Below, one piece after another: positions 1-6,692 of a stretch of 10,543 nucleotides of DNA. The position numbers were made by a program, and so were the translations under genes. The first letter of the stretch is position 1. Every line of letters begins with the position of its first letter. Source of the DNA: Deltaproteobacteria bacterium (GTDB lineage Bacteria; Desulfobacterota_B; Binatia; UBA9968); assembly GCA_027297485.1 (NCBI GenBank), contig JAPUHZ010000282.1:1-10543 (forward strand). Reading direction: 5' to 3'. The notes under the pieces are model-generated. The model was not told the origin of the DNA. It was given only the letters and a program-made list of their open reading frames with translations, and made no database searches.

Positions 1-1976
1 ACCAGGACGCTACGGCCTTTGACCTCAATACTCAGGTGGCTGCTCCTGGCGGGGTTGGCAACGGTGCTCCAAACGGACAGGACGGAACCGTCTTTTTGCA
101 GCAACAGACATTTATGGGGTTGCTATTGCCTGACATAGAGGCTCCAATTATGAAAGCGGAGACTGATTCAGGATTCACGGTCGACGAACCAATTCGTCTT
201 GCCTCACTATTGCCTGTTGCGGCTCGACTGAGCTCGGCGAAGTCCTCTCGCATCTTGCCTTCTGCTCGTCAGATCCCAGACCTCAAAGAGCTAATCGCTA
301 AGCTTCAGGCGGAAATGCCACGGCTAGATCGCCCCCAACGCCGAATCTTCACCTATAATTCCGCAATCCCAAATCCGAAATCCGCAATCGAAGAGAACCG
401 CTATCTTGCTCTTGCGTCCGAGAAAGCCAATGAAGAAACCGATTTCGATCCGATTTATATCTATGACTTGAATGGGAATAGGGTCTCCATGATTGACCCG
501 ACAGGGCTTACGAATTACACTTATGATGCCTTGAATCGCTTGACCTCCATCACGAACAACATCGGCCAGACAACGACTTTTGATTACGATGCCTTTGGCC
601 GGCGAACTTCGATGACACATGACAATGGAGTGGTGACGAATTACACCTACGATGCCGCCAGTCAGCTTTTATCCCTAGTCCACCAGCTCGGTGCTACCAC
701 GATTAATTCTTTTAACTACACGTACGATAAGGTTGGAAATAGGGAGACCAAGACAGACAATAACGGTACAGCCAATTACACTTACGACACCCTGAACCGA
801 TTAGTCGAAGCCGTCAACCCACTACCGAGCAACCCGGTTGAGTCGTTCACTTATGACGAGGTTGGTAACCGCGTAGACTCCAATCAGAACGGCCTCTCCA
901 CTTTCAACGACGCAAACCAGCTTGAAGACGCCGCTGCCTTTAATTTTTCGTACGACAACAACGGTAACCTCATCCAAAAGACAGATAAATCAACTCTCGA
1001 ATCCACCGTCTTCGAATACGACGCAGAGAACAAACTAATAAGAGTCGCCTCTTTAGATAAAACCGTTAATTATAAGTACGACGGGTTGGGGCGGAGGATT
1101 GAGAAAGAGATAACCGAGACTGCCGTAACAACCGTCACTCAGTATATCTACGACCAGGAAGATATCCTGCTCGAACTCGATGGCTCCAACAACATCACTG
1201 CCCGCTACACCCACGGACCCGGCATCGACGAGCCACTCATTATGGAGCAGGGTGGGGTGAGCTTCTTCTATCACGCCGATGCTTTGGGCAGTGTCACAGA
1301 GATCTCCGACTCAGCCGGTGCGGTGCTCCAGAGCTATACCTATTCATCCTTCGGTAAGATTGAGTCGCAGGTAGATCCGAGCTTCGTACAACCTTACACG
1401 TTTACTGCTAGAGAGTTTGATCCAGAGACTGGGATGTATTTCTACCGGGCCCGCTACTATGATGCAAAATTGGGTCGATTTTTATCGGAAGATCCAGTTT
1501 TTAATGGAAATGAGCAGTACACATATGTGAACAACAACCCGTTGACTTTGGTTGACCCGATGGGACTTCTTAGTCTTGTTGAAATAATTGCTCGCCGAAG
1601 GGCACAGATCGAGACTATTGCCGAAGCCCTGGCCAATAATTGTACCGCTCCAGCCGATGCTGATGATGCGAGAGTTCGAGCTCGTGCGAATGAGATACTA
1701 AGAAGAGGCATTCCAGAGGTCGACATTGTCATCACCCCTGGAGTGAGCGTGCCTGCTATCGGCACGCTAGTTGGATCAGTATCATTAGAGGCTCAGCCCT
1801 TTGATATAGCCTACAATGTGAATCGCGGAGAGGTCAGGCCGCCTTCAGGCCCCAGATTGGGCGCTAGTGTCAGGACTTTCTTGCCAATCTCAATCAGCAA
1901 CGATGTGATCACTGTCCGCATCGGCATAGGGATTGTCTCTATCGCTGAGATTCGTATTGGGAGGATAACAAAATGA
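1..1976 (+). CDS. RHS/YD-repeat protein, 5'-truncated by the window edge, with variable C-terminal tail
   Basis: The frame is open from base 3 with no stop before it. The first possible start, GTG at 36, has no ribosome binding site, so the real start is upstream. Numbering from that GTG gives 646 residues. Residues 1-22 form a Gly-rich stretch ending GTVFLQQ, like the turns of a secreted beta-helix protein (inference). Residues about 143-390 hold YD repeats such as NYTYDALNRLTSI and FDYDAFGRRTSM. Residues about 390-510 are the RHS core (YHADALGSV, FGKIESQ, FDPETGMYFYRARYYD, GRFLSEDP, YTYVNNNPL, ending DPMG). In the family, YD repeats form a shell around a C-terminal domain, often a toxin released by cleavage after the core. 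The tail here, residues 511-646, is rich in predicted beta strand (for example VITVRIGIGIVSIAEIRIG) and matches no toxin I know. The family assignment is secure; a toxin role is inference. Confidence 0.93.
   Translation, partial: QDATAFDLNTQVAAPGGVGNGAPNGQDGTVFLQQQTFMGLLLPDIEAPIMKAETDSGFTVDEPIRLASLLPVAARLSSAKSSRILPSARQIPDLKELIAKLQAEMPRLDRPQRRIFTYNSAIPNPKSAIEENRYLALASEKANEETDFDPIYIYDLNGNRVSMIDPTGLTNYTYDALNRLTSITNNIGQTTTFDYDAFGRRTSMTHDNGVVTNYTYDAASQLLSLVHQLGATTINSFNYTYDKVGNRETKTDNNGTANYTYDTLNRLVEAVNPLPSNPVESFTYDEVGNRVDSNQNGLSTFNDANQLEDAAAFNFSYDNNGNLIQKTDKSTLESTVFEYDAENKLIRVASLDKTVNYKYDGLGRRIEKEITETAVTTVTQYIYDQEDILLELDGSNNITARYTHGPGIDEPLIMEQGGVSFFYHADALGSVTEISDSAGAVLQSYTYSSFGKIESQVDPSFVQPYTFTAREFDPETGMYFYRARYYDAKLGRFLSEDPVFNGNEQYTYVNNNPLTLVDPMGLLSLVEIIARRRAQIETIAEALANNCTAPADADDARVRARANEILRRGIPEVDIVITPGVSVPAIGTLVGSVSLEAQPFDIAYNVNRGEVRPPSGPRLGASVRTFLPISISNDVITVRIGIGIVSIAEIRIGRITK
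363..390 (+). repeat. Four tandem heptamers, (g/c)(a/c)aatcc type, inside the RHS gene
   Basis: The units read gcaatcc, caaatcc, gaaatcc, gcaatcg without interruption. They are translated in frame as part of SAIPNPKSAIEE, in the linker before the YD repeats. Heptamer arrays of this kind usually lie between genes in environmental bacteria (general recollection, not checked), so a copy inside a reading frame suggests insertion into a tolerant linker. Confidence 0.6.
1959..1964 (+). promoter_or_regulatory. Strong ribosome binding site (gggagg) at the end of the RHS gene
   Basis: The sequence gggagg lies 8 nt before the ATG at 1973, which overlaps the RHS stop codon as ATGA. It sits inside the RHS coding sequence and would serve a translationally coupled second gene. 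Its quality argues that the overlapping frame was once a real gene. Confidence 0.55.
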
Positions 1977-2032
1977 GATTGGTGAGAAAAGGTTATCCTG
2001 AGATGCCCTGGATTTCACGGACAGTTAGTTAA
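1973..2032 (+). pseudogene. Start of a disrupted gene coupled to the RHS gene; possible former immunity gene
   Basis: A frame starts at ATG 1973, overlapping the RHS stop by ATGA, with a strong upstream Shine-Dalgarno sequence. It encodes MRLVRKGYPE and then continues into the terminal inverted repeat of an IS3-family remnant, which begins near 2004. It ends at TAA 2030-2032 after 19 codons, the last nine or so contributed by the insertion element. Genes placed directly after an RHS gene and coupled to it typically encode the cognate immunity protein. The position therefore suggests an immunity gene destroyed by insertion. Too little is left to test this by sequence, and I see no continuation of the frame beyond the element. 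Confidence 0.45.
2005..2023 (+). repeat. Terminal inverted repeat of the IS3 remnant, transposase 3' end side
   Basis: It reads gccctggatttcacggaca. Aligned with the reverse complement of 2147-2164 it differs by one gap and two substitutions. It lies 5 bp from the transposase stop, as expected for the right end of an IS3-family element. Confidence 0.65.
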
Positions 2033-2109
2033 GTCACACGGTTCATCGACTCATATTGCATCGGAGTCCTGTAATCGAGCGACGGGTGAATACGCTTGCG
2101 ATTGTCCAT
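2029..2109 (-). pseudogene. C-terminal fragment of IS3-family transposase (OrfB, rve/DDE integrase type)
   Basis: The minus strand reads ATG at 2109 to TAA at 2029, 26 codons, with the core RIHPSLDYRTPMQYE. This is the signature C-terminus of IS3-family OrfB transposases (usual form RIHSSLGYRTPxxYE). The DDE catalytic residues lie in the missing part, so the fragment cannot be active. An excellent Shine-Dalgarno sequence, ggaggagg, stands just upstream on the minus strand at about 2115-2122. It was probably the start region of the original first frame and was joined to the tail by the internal deletion. The result is a short frame with intact translation signals and no likely enzymatic function. 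Confidence 0.8.
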
Positions 2110-2146
2110 CGAACACCTCCTCCGGGGATCGTGTCCCCTTTTGAGG

Positions 2147-2164
2147 TGTCCGTCAAATCGGGGC
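2147..2164 (+). repeat. Terminal inverted repeat of the IS3 remnant, leader side
   Basis: It reads tgtccgtcaaatcggggc and is the imperfect inverse of 2005-2023. Just inside it, acacctc at 2113-2119 and gaggtgt at 2143-2149 form a stem that also pairs gggg with cccc. A leader hairpin of this kind is common near the 5' end of insertion sequences. Confidence 0.65.
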
Positions 2165-2179
2165 TACCTCAAGGTCTAT

Positions 2180-2290
2180 TTTCTTGACATCATTTTCACT
2201 TTATGATAAACACGGGGCGGTCTATCACGTAACCTCAAGGGGCACCTCAACCTGACCCTAATTTCTTGCTTGTCAAGGAAGTCGAGGTGC
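2180..2290 (+). repeat. Nested inverted and direct repeats around the RAYT trace
   Basis: cttgaca at 2183-2189 is perfectly inverted as tgtcaag at 2271-2277, extending imperfectly to 2180-2280. gcacctc at 2242-2248 is inverted as gaggtgc at 2284-2290. An imperfect direct repeat also links ggggctacctcaa at 2160-2172 with ggggcacctcaa at 2239-2250. gcgtc at 2289-2293 pairs with gacgc at 2299-2303. Such palindromic ends fit a decayed RAYT/REP-type element, but no complete element can be delimited. Confidence 0.4.
2199..2255 (+). pseudogene. Trace of a REP-associated tyrosine transposase (RAYT, Y1 family) N-terminus
   Basis: The + frame through 2214-2243 encodes GAVYHVTSRG, the characteristic first strand of Y1-family RAYT transposases (usual form PGAVYHVTSRGNE). 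The frame then departs from the family and stops at TGA 2253-2255. No catalytic HUH motif or tyrosine is present, and there is no further similarity downstream. Only ten residues match, so the call rests on the specificity of that motif and on the inverted repeats around it. A chance match is possible but unlikely. Confidence 0.4.
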
Positions 2291-2715
2291 GTCTTTCTGA
2301 CGCAGCGGGTGGCACCCTCGTCATGCGAGGTTTGGCGCAGTAGCCTTGCCCTTCCTCATAGTGAACCTACCACGTCCTAAGAGGTTGCTGGTATTTTTCC
2401 TTCGTAAGCATCCAACACTTCAAAAACCCTGACCGTCATATCAAACATTCAGCCGTCAACGATCTCCACTTGGGGCGGATCGGCCTCCGGCTGGAGCACC
2501 TTCGCTGAAGGCCGAGCGCTGATGGCCATTGTCTCCAACAACCCGCGACCACCTCTTCTGCTGGATTTTCGGCTGAGATCAGTCGAGGTTAGCTTCCCTC
2601 GGCCTTTGCTTGGGACGAAGGCAGGCCGATGCCTAATCACCGGGTCGGCAAAAGCGATTTTGTTTTCAATAGAGACGTGTTATGTTCTGGAGAGTTTTCT
2701 AGGTGCTGGGGGCTC
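2291..2715. other. Gene-poor stretch before xerC, with two hairpins sharing one stem sequence
   Basis: I find no reading frame with recognisable similarity here; the short frames on both strands lack plausible start signals and family motifs. Visible structure includes cctcg/cgagg at 2316-2330 and ccttc/gaagg at 2499-2511. There are also two hairpins with the same 6-bp stem, cggcct/aggccg, at 2481-2514 and 2600-2628. The stretch probably contains remains of mobile elements and the promoter for the xerC transcript, but I cannot place a convincing -35/-10 pair. Confidence 0.5.
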
Positions 2716-3624
2716 GTGGAGAATCTAATCGAGCAATACGGGGTCTATCTGTGTGTCGAGCGTAATCTCTCTCCTCATACGTTGAGGAATTACTTAAGCG
2801 ATCTTAGACAATTTCGACAATTTCTACTTGCGGAAGGATTCGCTAAGGATGGGGGGGAAAAAATTACCCTCGAGGAAATAAATCTGCATGTGGTACGGAC
2901 CTATCTTGGGGCCTTGGCTAGGGTCTGTAAAAAGAGCTCTGTCGGCAGAAAACTTGCCGCCCTGAAGGGATTTTTTCTCTATCTCGTAAAAGAGGGGCAC
3001 ATTAATCGTAATCCCCTCTTGGGCCTGGCAAGCCCGAAGCAGGAAAAACCGCTCCCGGCCTTTCTCTCGGTCGACGATGTGTTCCTCTTGCTGGGTGGTG
3101 TTCAAGGGATCGGGGCTTTGGAGATTCGAGATCGCGCCATCCTGGAGGGCCTCTATTCCACGGGAGTTCGTGTAAGTGAATTGGTCGGTCTTAACTGGGG
3201 TGACATTGACTTTCAGCTAGGCATCATCAGGGTTATTGGGAAAGGCTCAAAGGAACGGATTATCCCTATTGGGGAGACGGCACTTCAGGCGCTTCGGGAC
3301 TACAGCATGGAACAGGGGAAGAAGTGGGGACGGGCAGCGAAGGGGGAAGCAGCGGTTTTTTTAAACCGCAGAGGCGACAGGATTACGACCAGAAGTGTGG
3401 CTCGGGTTGTGGAGAAGCACTTACGCGCTACGGGGATCCCGGTCCGAATGGGGCCGCACGGGTTGCGTCACACCTTTGCCACGCATCTCTTGAATAGCGG
3501 TGCTGACCTTCGGGTGATCCAGGAAATGCTGGGTCATGTTAGTCTCTCATCCACTCAGCGATACACCCATGTGAACCTGGATCAGCTTACAGCGGTTTAT
3601 GATCGAGCCCATCCGCGGGCATAG
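2716..3624 (+). CDS. xerC: Tyrosine recombinase XerC (XerC/XerD family)
   Basis: A site-specific recombinase that resolves chromosome dimers at dif during cell division, with FtsK and a partner Xer protein. GTG 2716 gives 302 residues, the usual length, and begins [19 protein letters not shown]. The frame is open back to ATG 2629, but those 29 residues lack family similarity. Residues about 1-95 are the SAM-like core-binding domain and the remainder is the catalytic domain. The complete catalytic set is present: R152 (GVRVSEL), K176 (GKGSKER), H248 and R251 (HGLRH), H274 (LGHVS) and nucleophile Y283 (QRYTHV). Spacings equal those of E. coli XerD. XerC versus XerD cannot be decided from these motifs; XerC is chosen because xerC-hslV-hslU is a recurrent bacterial order. 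The usual upstream neighbour trmFO is absent. A run of seven G then six A lies at 2851-2863. Confidence 0.9.
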   Translation: MENLIEQYGVYLCVERNLSPHTLRNYLSDLRQFRQFLLAEGFAKDGGEKITLEEINLHVVRTYLGALARVCKKSSVGRKLAALKGFFLYLVKEGHINRNPLLGLASPKQEKPLPAFLSVDDVFLLLGGVQGIGALEIRDRAILEGLYSTGVRVSELVGLNWGDIDFQLGIIRVIGKGSKERIIPIGETALQALRDYSMEQGKKWGRAAKGEAAVFLNRRGDRITTRSVARVVEKHLRATGIPVRMGPHGLRHTFATHLLNSGADLRVIQEMLGHVSLSSTQRYTHVNLDQLTAVYDRAHPRA

Positions 3625-3629
3625 AAGAT

Positions 3630-3692
3630 GGCAATAGCCACGAGGCATTAGGCAATAGCAAGAGAAACTTTTGCCTATTGCCTGTTGGCTAT
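3630..3692 (+). repeat. Imperfect long hairpin built from ggcaatag units between xerC and hslV
   Basis: The outer arm atagcca (3634-3640) pairs with tggctat (3686-3692). The inner arm aggcaatag (3650-3658) pairs with ctattgcct (3675-3683). The stem extends by caa/ttg around one bulged base. The motif ggcaatag also occurs directly at 3630-3637 and 3651-3658. No T-run follows, so this is not a typical intrinsic terminator. It occupies almost the whole 71-nt gap and ends 3 nt before the hslV ATG. Confidence 0.65.
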
Positions 3693-3695
3693 AAG

Positions 3696-4226
3696 ATGTT
3701 TCAAGGAACGACCATATTGGCGGTCCGTCATGGAGGAAAGGTCGTGGTGGTGGGGGACGGACAGGTAACCCTTGGGCAAACCGTGATGAAGCACACCGCC
3801 CGTAAGGTACGCAAGCTCTATCATGACCGGGTCATTGCGGGATTTGCCGGGGCCACGGCAGATGCCTTTACCCTCTTTGAAAAGTTCGAGGCCAAGCTGG
3901 AGCAGTTTAGCGGCAATCTCAAGCGCTCAGCGGTGGAGCTGGCCAAGGATTGGCGCACGGATCGGATCCTGAGAAGGTTGGATGCATTATTGATCGTTGC
4001 GGACACGAAGGATTCCCTGGTCATCTCGGGAAGCGGGGATGTGGTGGAGCCCGATGACGGCGCCATTGCAATCGGCTCTGGGGGTAACTTTGCCCTGGCT
4101 GCAGCCCGAGTCCTGATGAAGCACACCCAGATGGATGCGGTCGCGATAGCCGAAGAGGCGATGCGGACTGCCGCAGTGATATGTGTTTATACCAACGATC
4201 AATTGACCATGGAGGAGTTACCCTAG
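3696..4226 (+). CDS. hslV: ATP-dependent protease peptidase subunit HslV (ClpQ)
   Basis: A threonine peptidase that assembles as a double hexamer and degrades proteins unfolded by HslU in the cytoplasm. ATG 3696 gives 176 residues, the normal length, and starts [14 protein letters not shown]. The TTG at 3678 lies inside a hairpin and adds only non-conserved residues. Family knowledge places the catalytic threonine at the first T of TTI, here T5, so a four-residue propeptide MFQG must be removed, as in many non-enteric HslV proteins. The active-site partners D21 (GDGQVTLG) and K37 (TARKVRKL) are present, as are the conserved segments [41 protein letters not shown] and ICVYTND. No Shine-Dalgarno sequence is visible before the ATG; the hairpin occupies that position. 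Its partner hslU lies 172 nt downstream, an unusually wide gap. Confidence 0.95.
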   Translation: MFQGTTILAVRHGGKVVVVGDGQVTLGQTVMKHTARKVRKLYHDRVIAGFAGATADAFTLFEKFEAKLEQFSGNLKRSAVELAKDWRTDRILRRLDALLIVADTKDSLVISGSGDVVEPDDGAIAIGSGGNFALAAARVLMKHTQMDAVAIAEEAMRTAAVICVYTNDQLTMEELP

Positions 4227-4229
4227 TGC
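4214..4229 (+). repeat. 16-bp direct repeat, copy 1 (end of hslV)
   Basis: ggagttaccctagtgc contains the hslV stop TAG (4224-4226) and is repeated exactly at 4382-4397. Together the copies flank 152 bp of unrelated DNA between hslV and hslU. Confidence 0.9.
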
Positions 4230-4352
4230 CGGGCCAATTAACTTCGCCTAACTTCGTTTATCGCCCCTCAGTCTCCCTGCGGCGTACTGCCTCAAGTACG
4301 CCTCAGTCGCCTCGGGGCTCGCGCCTCGTTATGCTCGTTTCTTGGCCCGGCA
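4227..4352. mobile_element. MITE-like 126-bp element with perfect 11-bp terminal inverted repeats
   Basis: The segment begins tgccgggccaa (4227-4237) and ends ttggcccggca (4342-4352), an exact inverted pair. Its centre has a perfect 8-bp hairpin, ggcgtact/agtacgcc, with a 6-nt loop at about 4283-4304. Gcccc and ggggc pair further out, so the whole segment is an imperfect palindrome. There is no gene inside. It resembles a non-autonomous miniature transposon or a REP-like palindromic repeat. The family is not identified, and no transposase in the window has matching ends. No short target duplication touches its borders; the only duplication is the 16-bp repeat, whose right copy starts 29 bp beyond the right border. 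Confidence 0.6.
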
Positions 4353-4381
4353 GAGAGATCTTATTCTTTGGAGAAAATATT

Positions 4382-4397
4382 GGAGTTACCCTAGTGC
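4382..4397 (+). repeat. 16-bp direct repeat, copy 2 (before the hslU start)
   Basis: This is an exact copy of 4214-4229. It ends one base before the hslU ATG at 4399 and carries the only ggag motif available as an hslU ribosome binding site. Spacing from ggag to ATG is 13 nt, which is long. Confidence 0.9.
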
Positions 4398-4398
4398 T

Positions 4399-5793
4399 AT
4401 GAAAGATCCCCGAAGACAAGAGCTGATGGAAACGGCATCCGCTTCTTTCCCGGCTCCCGTGATGACACCGCGGGAGGTCGTGTCGGAACTGGATCGATAT
4501 ATCGTGGGGCAGAGGGATGCGAAGCGCGCCGTGGCGATTGCGCTGCGCAACCGGTGGCGACGACAACTGGTCCCGGAGGATCTCCGCGACGAGATCGCCC
4601 CGAAGAACATCATCATGATAGGGCCAACGGGTGTGGGTAAGACCGAGATCTCCCGCAGGCTCGCCAAGCTGGCCCAAGCCCCTTTCATTAAGGTGGAGGC
4701 ATCCAAGTTTACCGAAGTGGGATACGTGGGGCGGGATGTGGAGTCCATCGTCCGAGATCTAGCGGACCTTGCAGTGAATACGGTTAAAGAGGAAGAGCGG
4801 CAAAAAGTAGAGATCAAGGCCAAAGAGGTAGCCGAGGAAAGAATCCTGGATCTCTTGCTGCCCCCTGTTCAGGCGAGTAAGCCGGAGACCGATGCAGGAG
4901 AGGCCGCGAGGATTCAAGGCACGAGGGAAAAACTCAAAAAGATGTTGCGGGAGGGGAAGCTCGACGATCGCTTCGTGGATATCGAGATGACGCAGACGGT
5001 CATGCCCATGATTGAGGTCCTGACCCCGCAGGGAATGGAGGGCATGGAGTTTAACCTTAGAGAGATGTTTTCCAACCTTATCCCGAAGCGGACGAAGAGA
5101 AAAACCGTGAAGATCCCGGAGGCCATGGAGATCCTGGCCCAGGAAGAGGCCGGTAAACTGATCGATATGGATAAAGTGATTTCTGAGGCTACCCGCAGGG
5201 TGGAGCAATCGGGTATTGTCTTCCTTGATGAGATCGACAAGATCGCAGGCCGCGAGTCAAGCCATGGCCCCGATGTCTCAAGAGAGGGGGTTCAGCGAGA
5301 CCTGCTTCCCCTGGTAGAGGGCTCGACGGTTAATACAAAGTACGGGATGGTCAAGACCGATCACATCCTCTTTATCGCCTCGGGGGCCTTTCATAGCACG
5401 AAGCCCTCGGATTTGATCCCGGAATTTCAGGGTCGCTTTCCGATTCGTGTTGAGCTGAGCTCGTTGGGGAAGGATGACTTTGTCCGAATCCTCACGGAGC
5501 CAAAAAACGCGTTGATCAAGCAGTATACGGCCCTGCTTGAAACCGAGGGGGTCCACCTCTCTTTTCGCGAGGACGCTATTGTTGAAATTTCCCAGATTGC
5601 GGCCCAGGTCAACGAGAGGGCGGAAAATATCGGAGCGCGGCGGCTCCACACGATCATGGAAAAATTATTAGACGAGATCTCTTTTGGTGCCCCGGAGATG
5701 CAGGGAAAAGAGTTCATCATCGATGCCCACTATGTGCGTTCTTGCTTAAACCCGATCTTAGAGGATGAGGATCTGTCGCGGTATATCTTGTAG
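4399..5793 (+). CDS. hslU: ATP-dependent protease ATPase subunit HslU (ClpY)
   Basis: An AAA+ unfoldase of the Clp/Hsp100 class that feeds substrates to HslV. ATG 4399 gives 464 residues, slightly longer than E. coli HslU (443); the extra residues are an N-terminal lead before [16 protein letters not shown]. An open frame continues upstream to TTG 4342, but that lies in the terminus of a palindromic insert and is rejected. ATG 4462, just before TPRE, is a possible alternative start. Visible motifs are Walker A GPTGVGKT (75-82), pore loop GYVG (108-111), an I-domain at roughly 120-260, Walker B IVFLDEID (273-280), sensor 1 ASGA (327-330), the arginine-finger region QGRFPIR (344-350) and sensor 2 GARRLHT (412-418). 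The C-terminal tail EDLSRYIL is the segment that docks into HslV to activate it. argB starts 14 nt downstream. Confidence 0.95.
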   Translation: MKDPRRQELMETASASFPAPVMTPREVVSELDRYIVGQRDAKRAVAIALRNRWRRQLVPEDLRDEIAPKNIIMIGPTGVGKTEISRRLAKLAQAPFIKVEASKFTEVGYVGRDVESIVRDLADLAVNTVKEEERQKVEIKAKEVAEERILDLLLPPVQASKPETDAGEAARIQGTREKLKKMLREGKLDDRFVDIEMTQTVMPMIEVLTPQGMEGMEFNLREMFSNLIPKRTKRKTVKIPEAMEILAQEEAGKLIDMDKVISEATRRVEQSGIVFLDEIDKIAGRESSHGPDVSREGVQRDLLPLVEGSTVNTKYGMVKTDHILFIASGAFHSTKPSDLIPEFQGRFPIRVELSSLGKDDFVRILTEPKNALIKQYTALLETEGVHLSFREDAIVEISQIAAQVNERAENIGARRLHTIMEKLLDEISFGAPEMQGKEFIIDAHYVRSCLNPILEDEDLSRYIL

Positions 5794-5798
5794 TGTAG

Positions 5799-6689
<891 letters not shown>

Positions 6690-6692
6690 TTT

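Larger units (their letters stand above)
2004..2166 (-). mobile_element. Internally deleted IS3-family insertion sequence remnant (about 163 bp)
   Basis: The ends are imperfect inverted repeats: gccctggatttcacggaca at 2005-2023, and the reverse complement of 2147-2164, which reads gccccgatttgacggaca. Between them, on the minus strand, lie the last 26 codons of an IS3-type transposase, preceded by about 37 bp that look like the leader of the element. The ggacac motif just inside the end is usual in IS3 elements. Everything between the leader and the transposase C-terminus, normally about 1 kb, is missing. No clear target duplication is visible at the borders, so the exact ends are uncertain by a few bases. 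Confidence 0.75.

Noticed and set aside
462..1205. YD-repeat DNA as a tandem repeat array or CRISPR-like array
   Set aside because: The periodicity is at the protein level (YD motifs) with diverged codons; there are no identical repeats with regular spacers.
2184..2212. Promoter with perfect ttgaca at 2184-2189
   Set aside because: At 17-bp spacing the -10 is only taaaca, and tatgat is too close (12 bp). The ttgaca is part of an inverted repeat of the decayed element.
2449..2640. 63-codon minus-strand frame in the gene-poor stretch
   Set aside because: I see no family motif or ribosome binding site, it overlaps hairpin structures, and its composition is Arg/Ser/Pro rich as expected for chance frames.
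2658..2686. Promoter for xerC with tatgtt at 2681-2686
   Set aside because: No acceptable -35 at 16-18 bp; the closest, ttgttt, has 15-bp spacing. Too weak to annotate.
2629..2715. N-terminal extension of the xerC frame from ATG 2629
   Set aside because: The 29 extra residues have no Xer similarity and lie in repeat-rich noncoding DNA; GTG 2716 gives the family length and the normal N-terminus.
3352..3369. Perfect hairpin gcggttt/aaaccgc with T-rich loop, terminator-like
   Set aside because: It lies inside xerC coding a conserved AAVFLNRRG segment, and no T-run follows the stem.
3630..3692. Intrinsic terminator after xerC
   Set aside because: The stem is AT-rich, interrupted by an internal loop and not followed by a T-run; it is better read as a palindromic repeat.
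3678..3695. Upstream TTG start for hslV
   Set aside because: It lies inside the hairpin arm; MFQGTTIL from ATG 3696 matches family N-termini and places the catalytic threonine correctly.
4342..4398. Upstream TTG start for hslU
   Set aside because: It begins in the terminal inverted repeat of the 126-bp element, and the added residues are not conserved.
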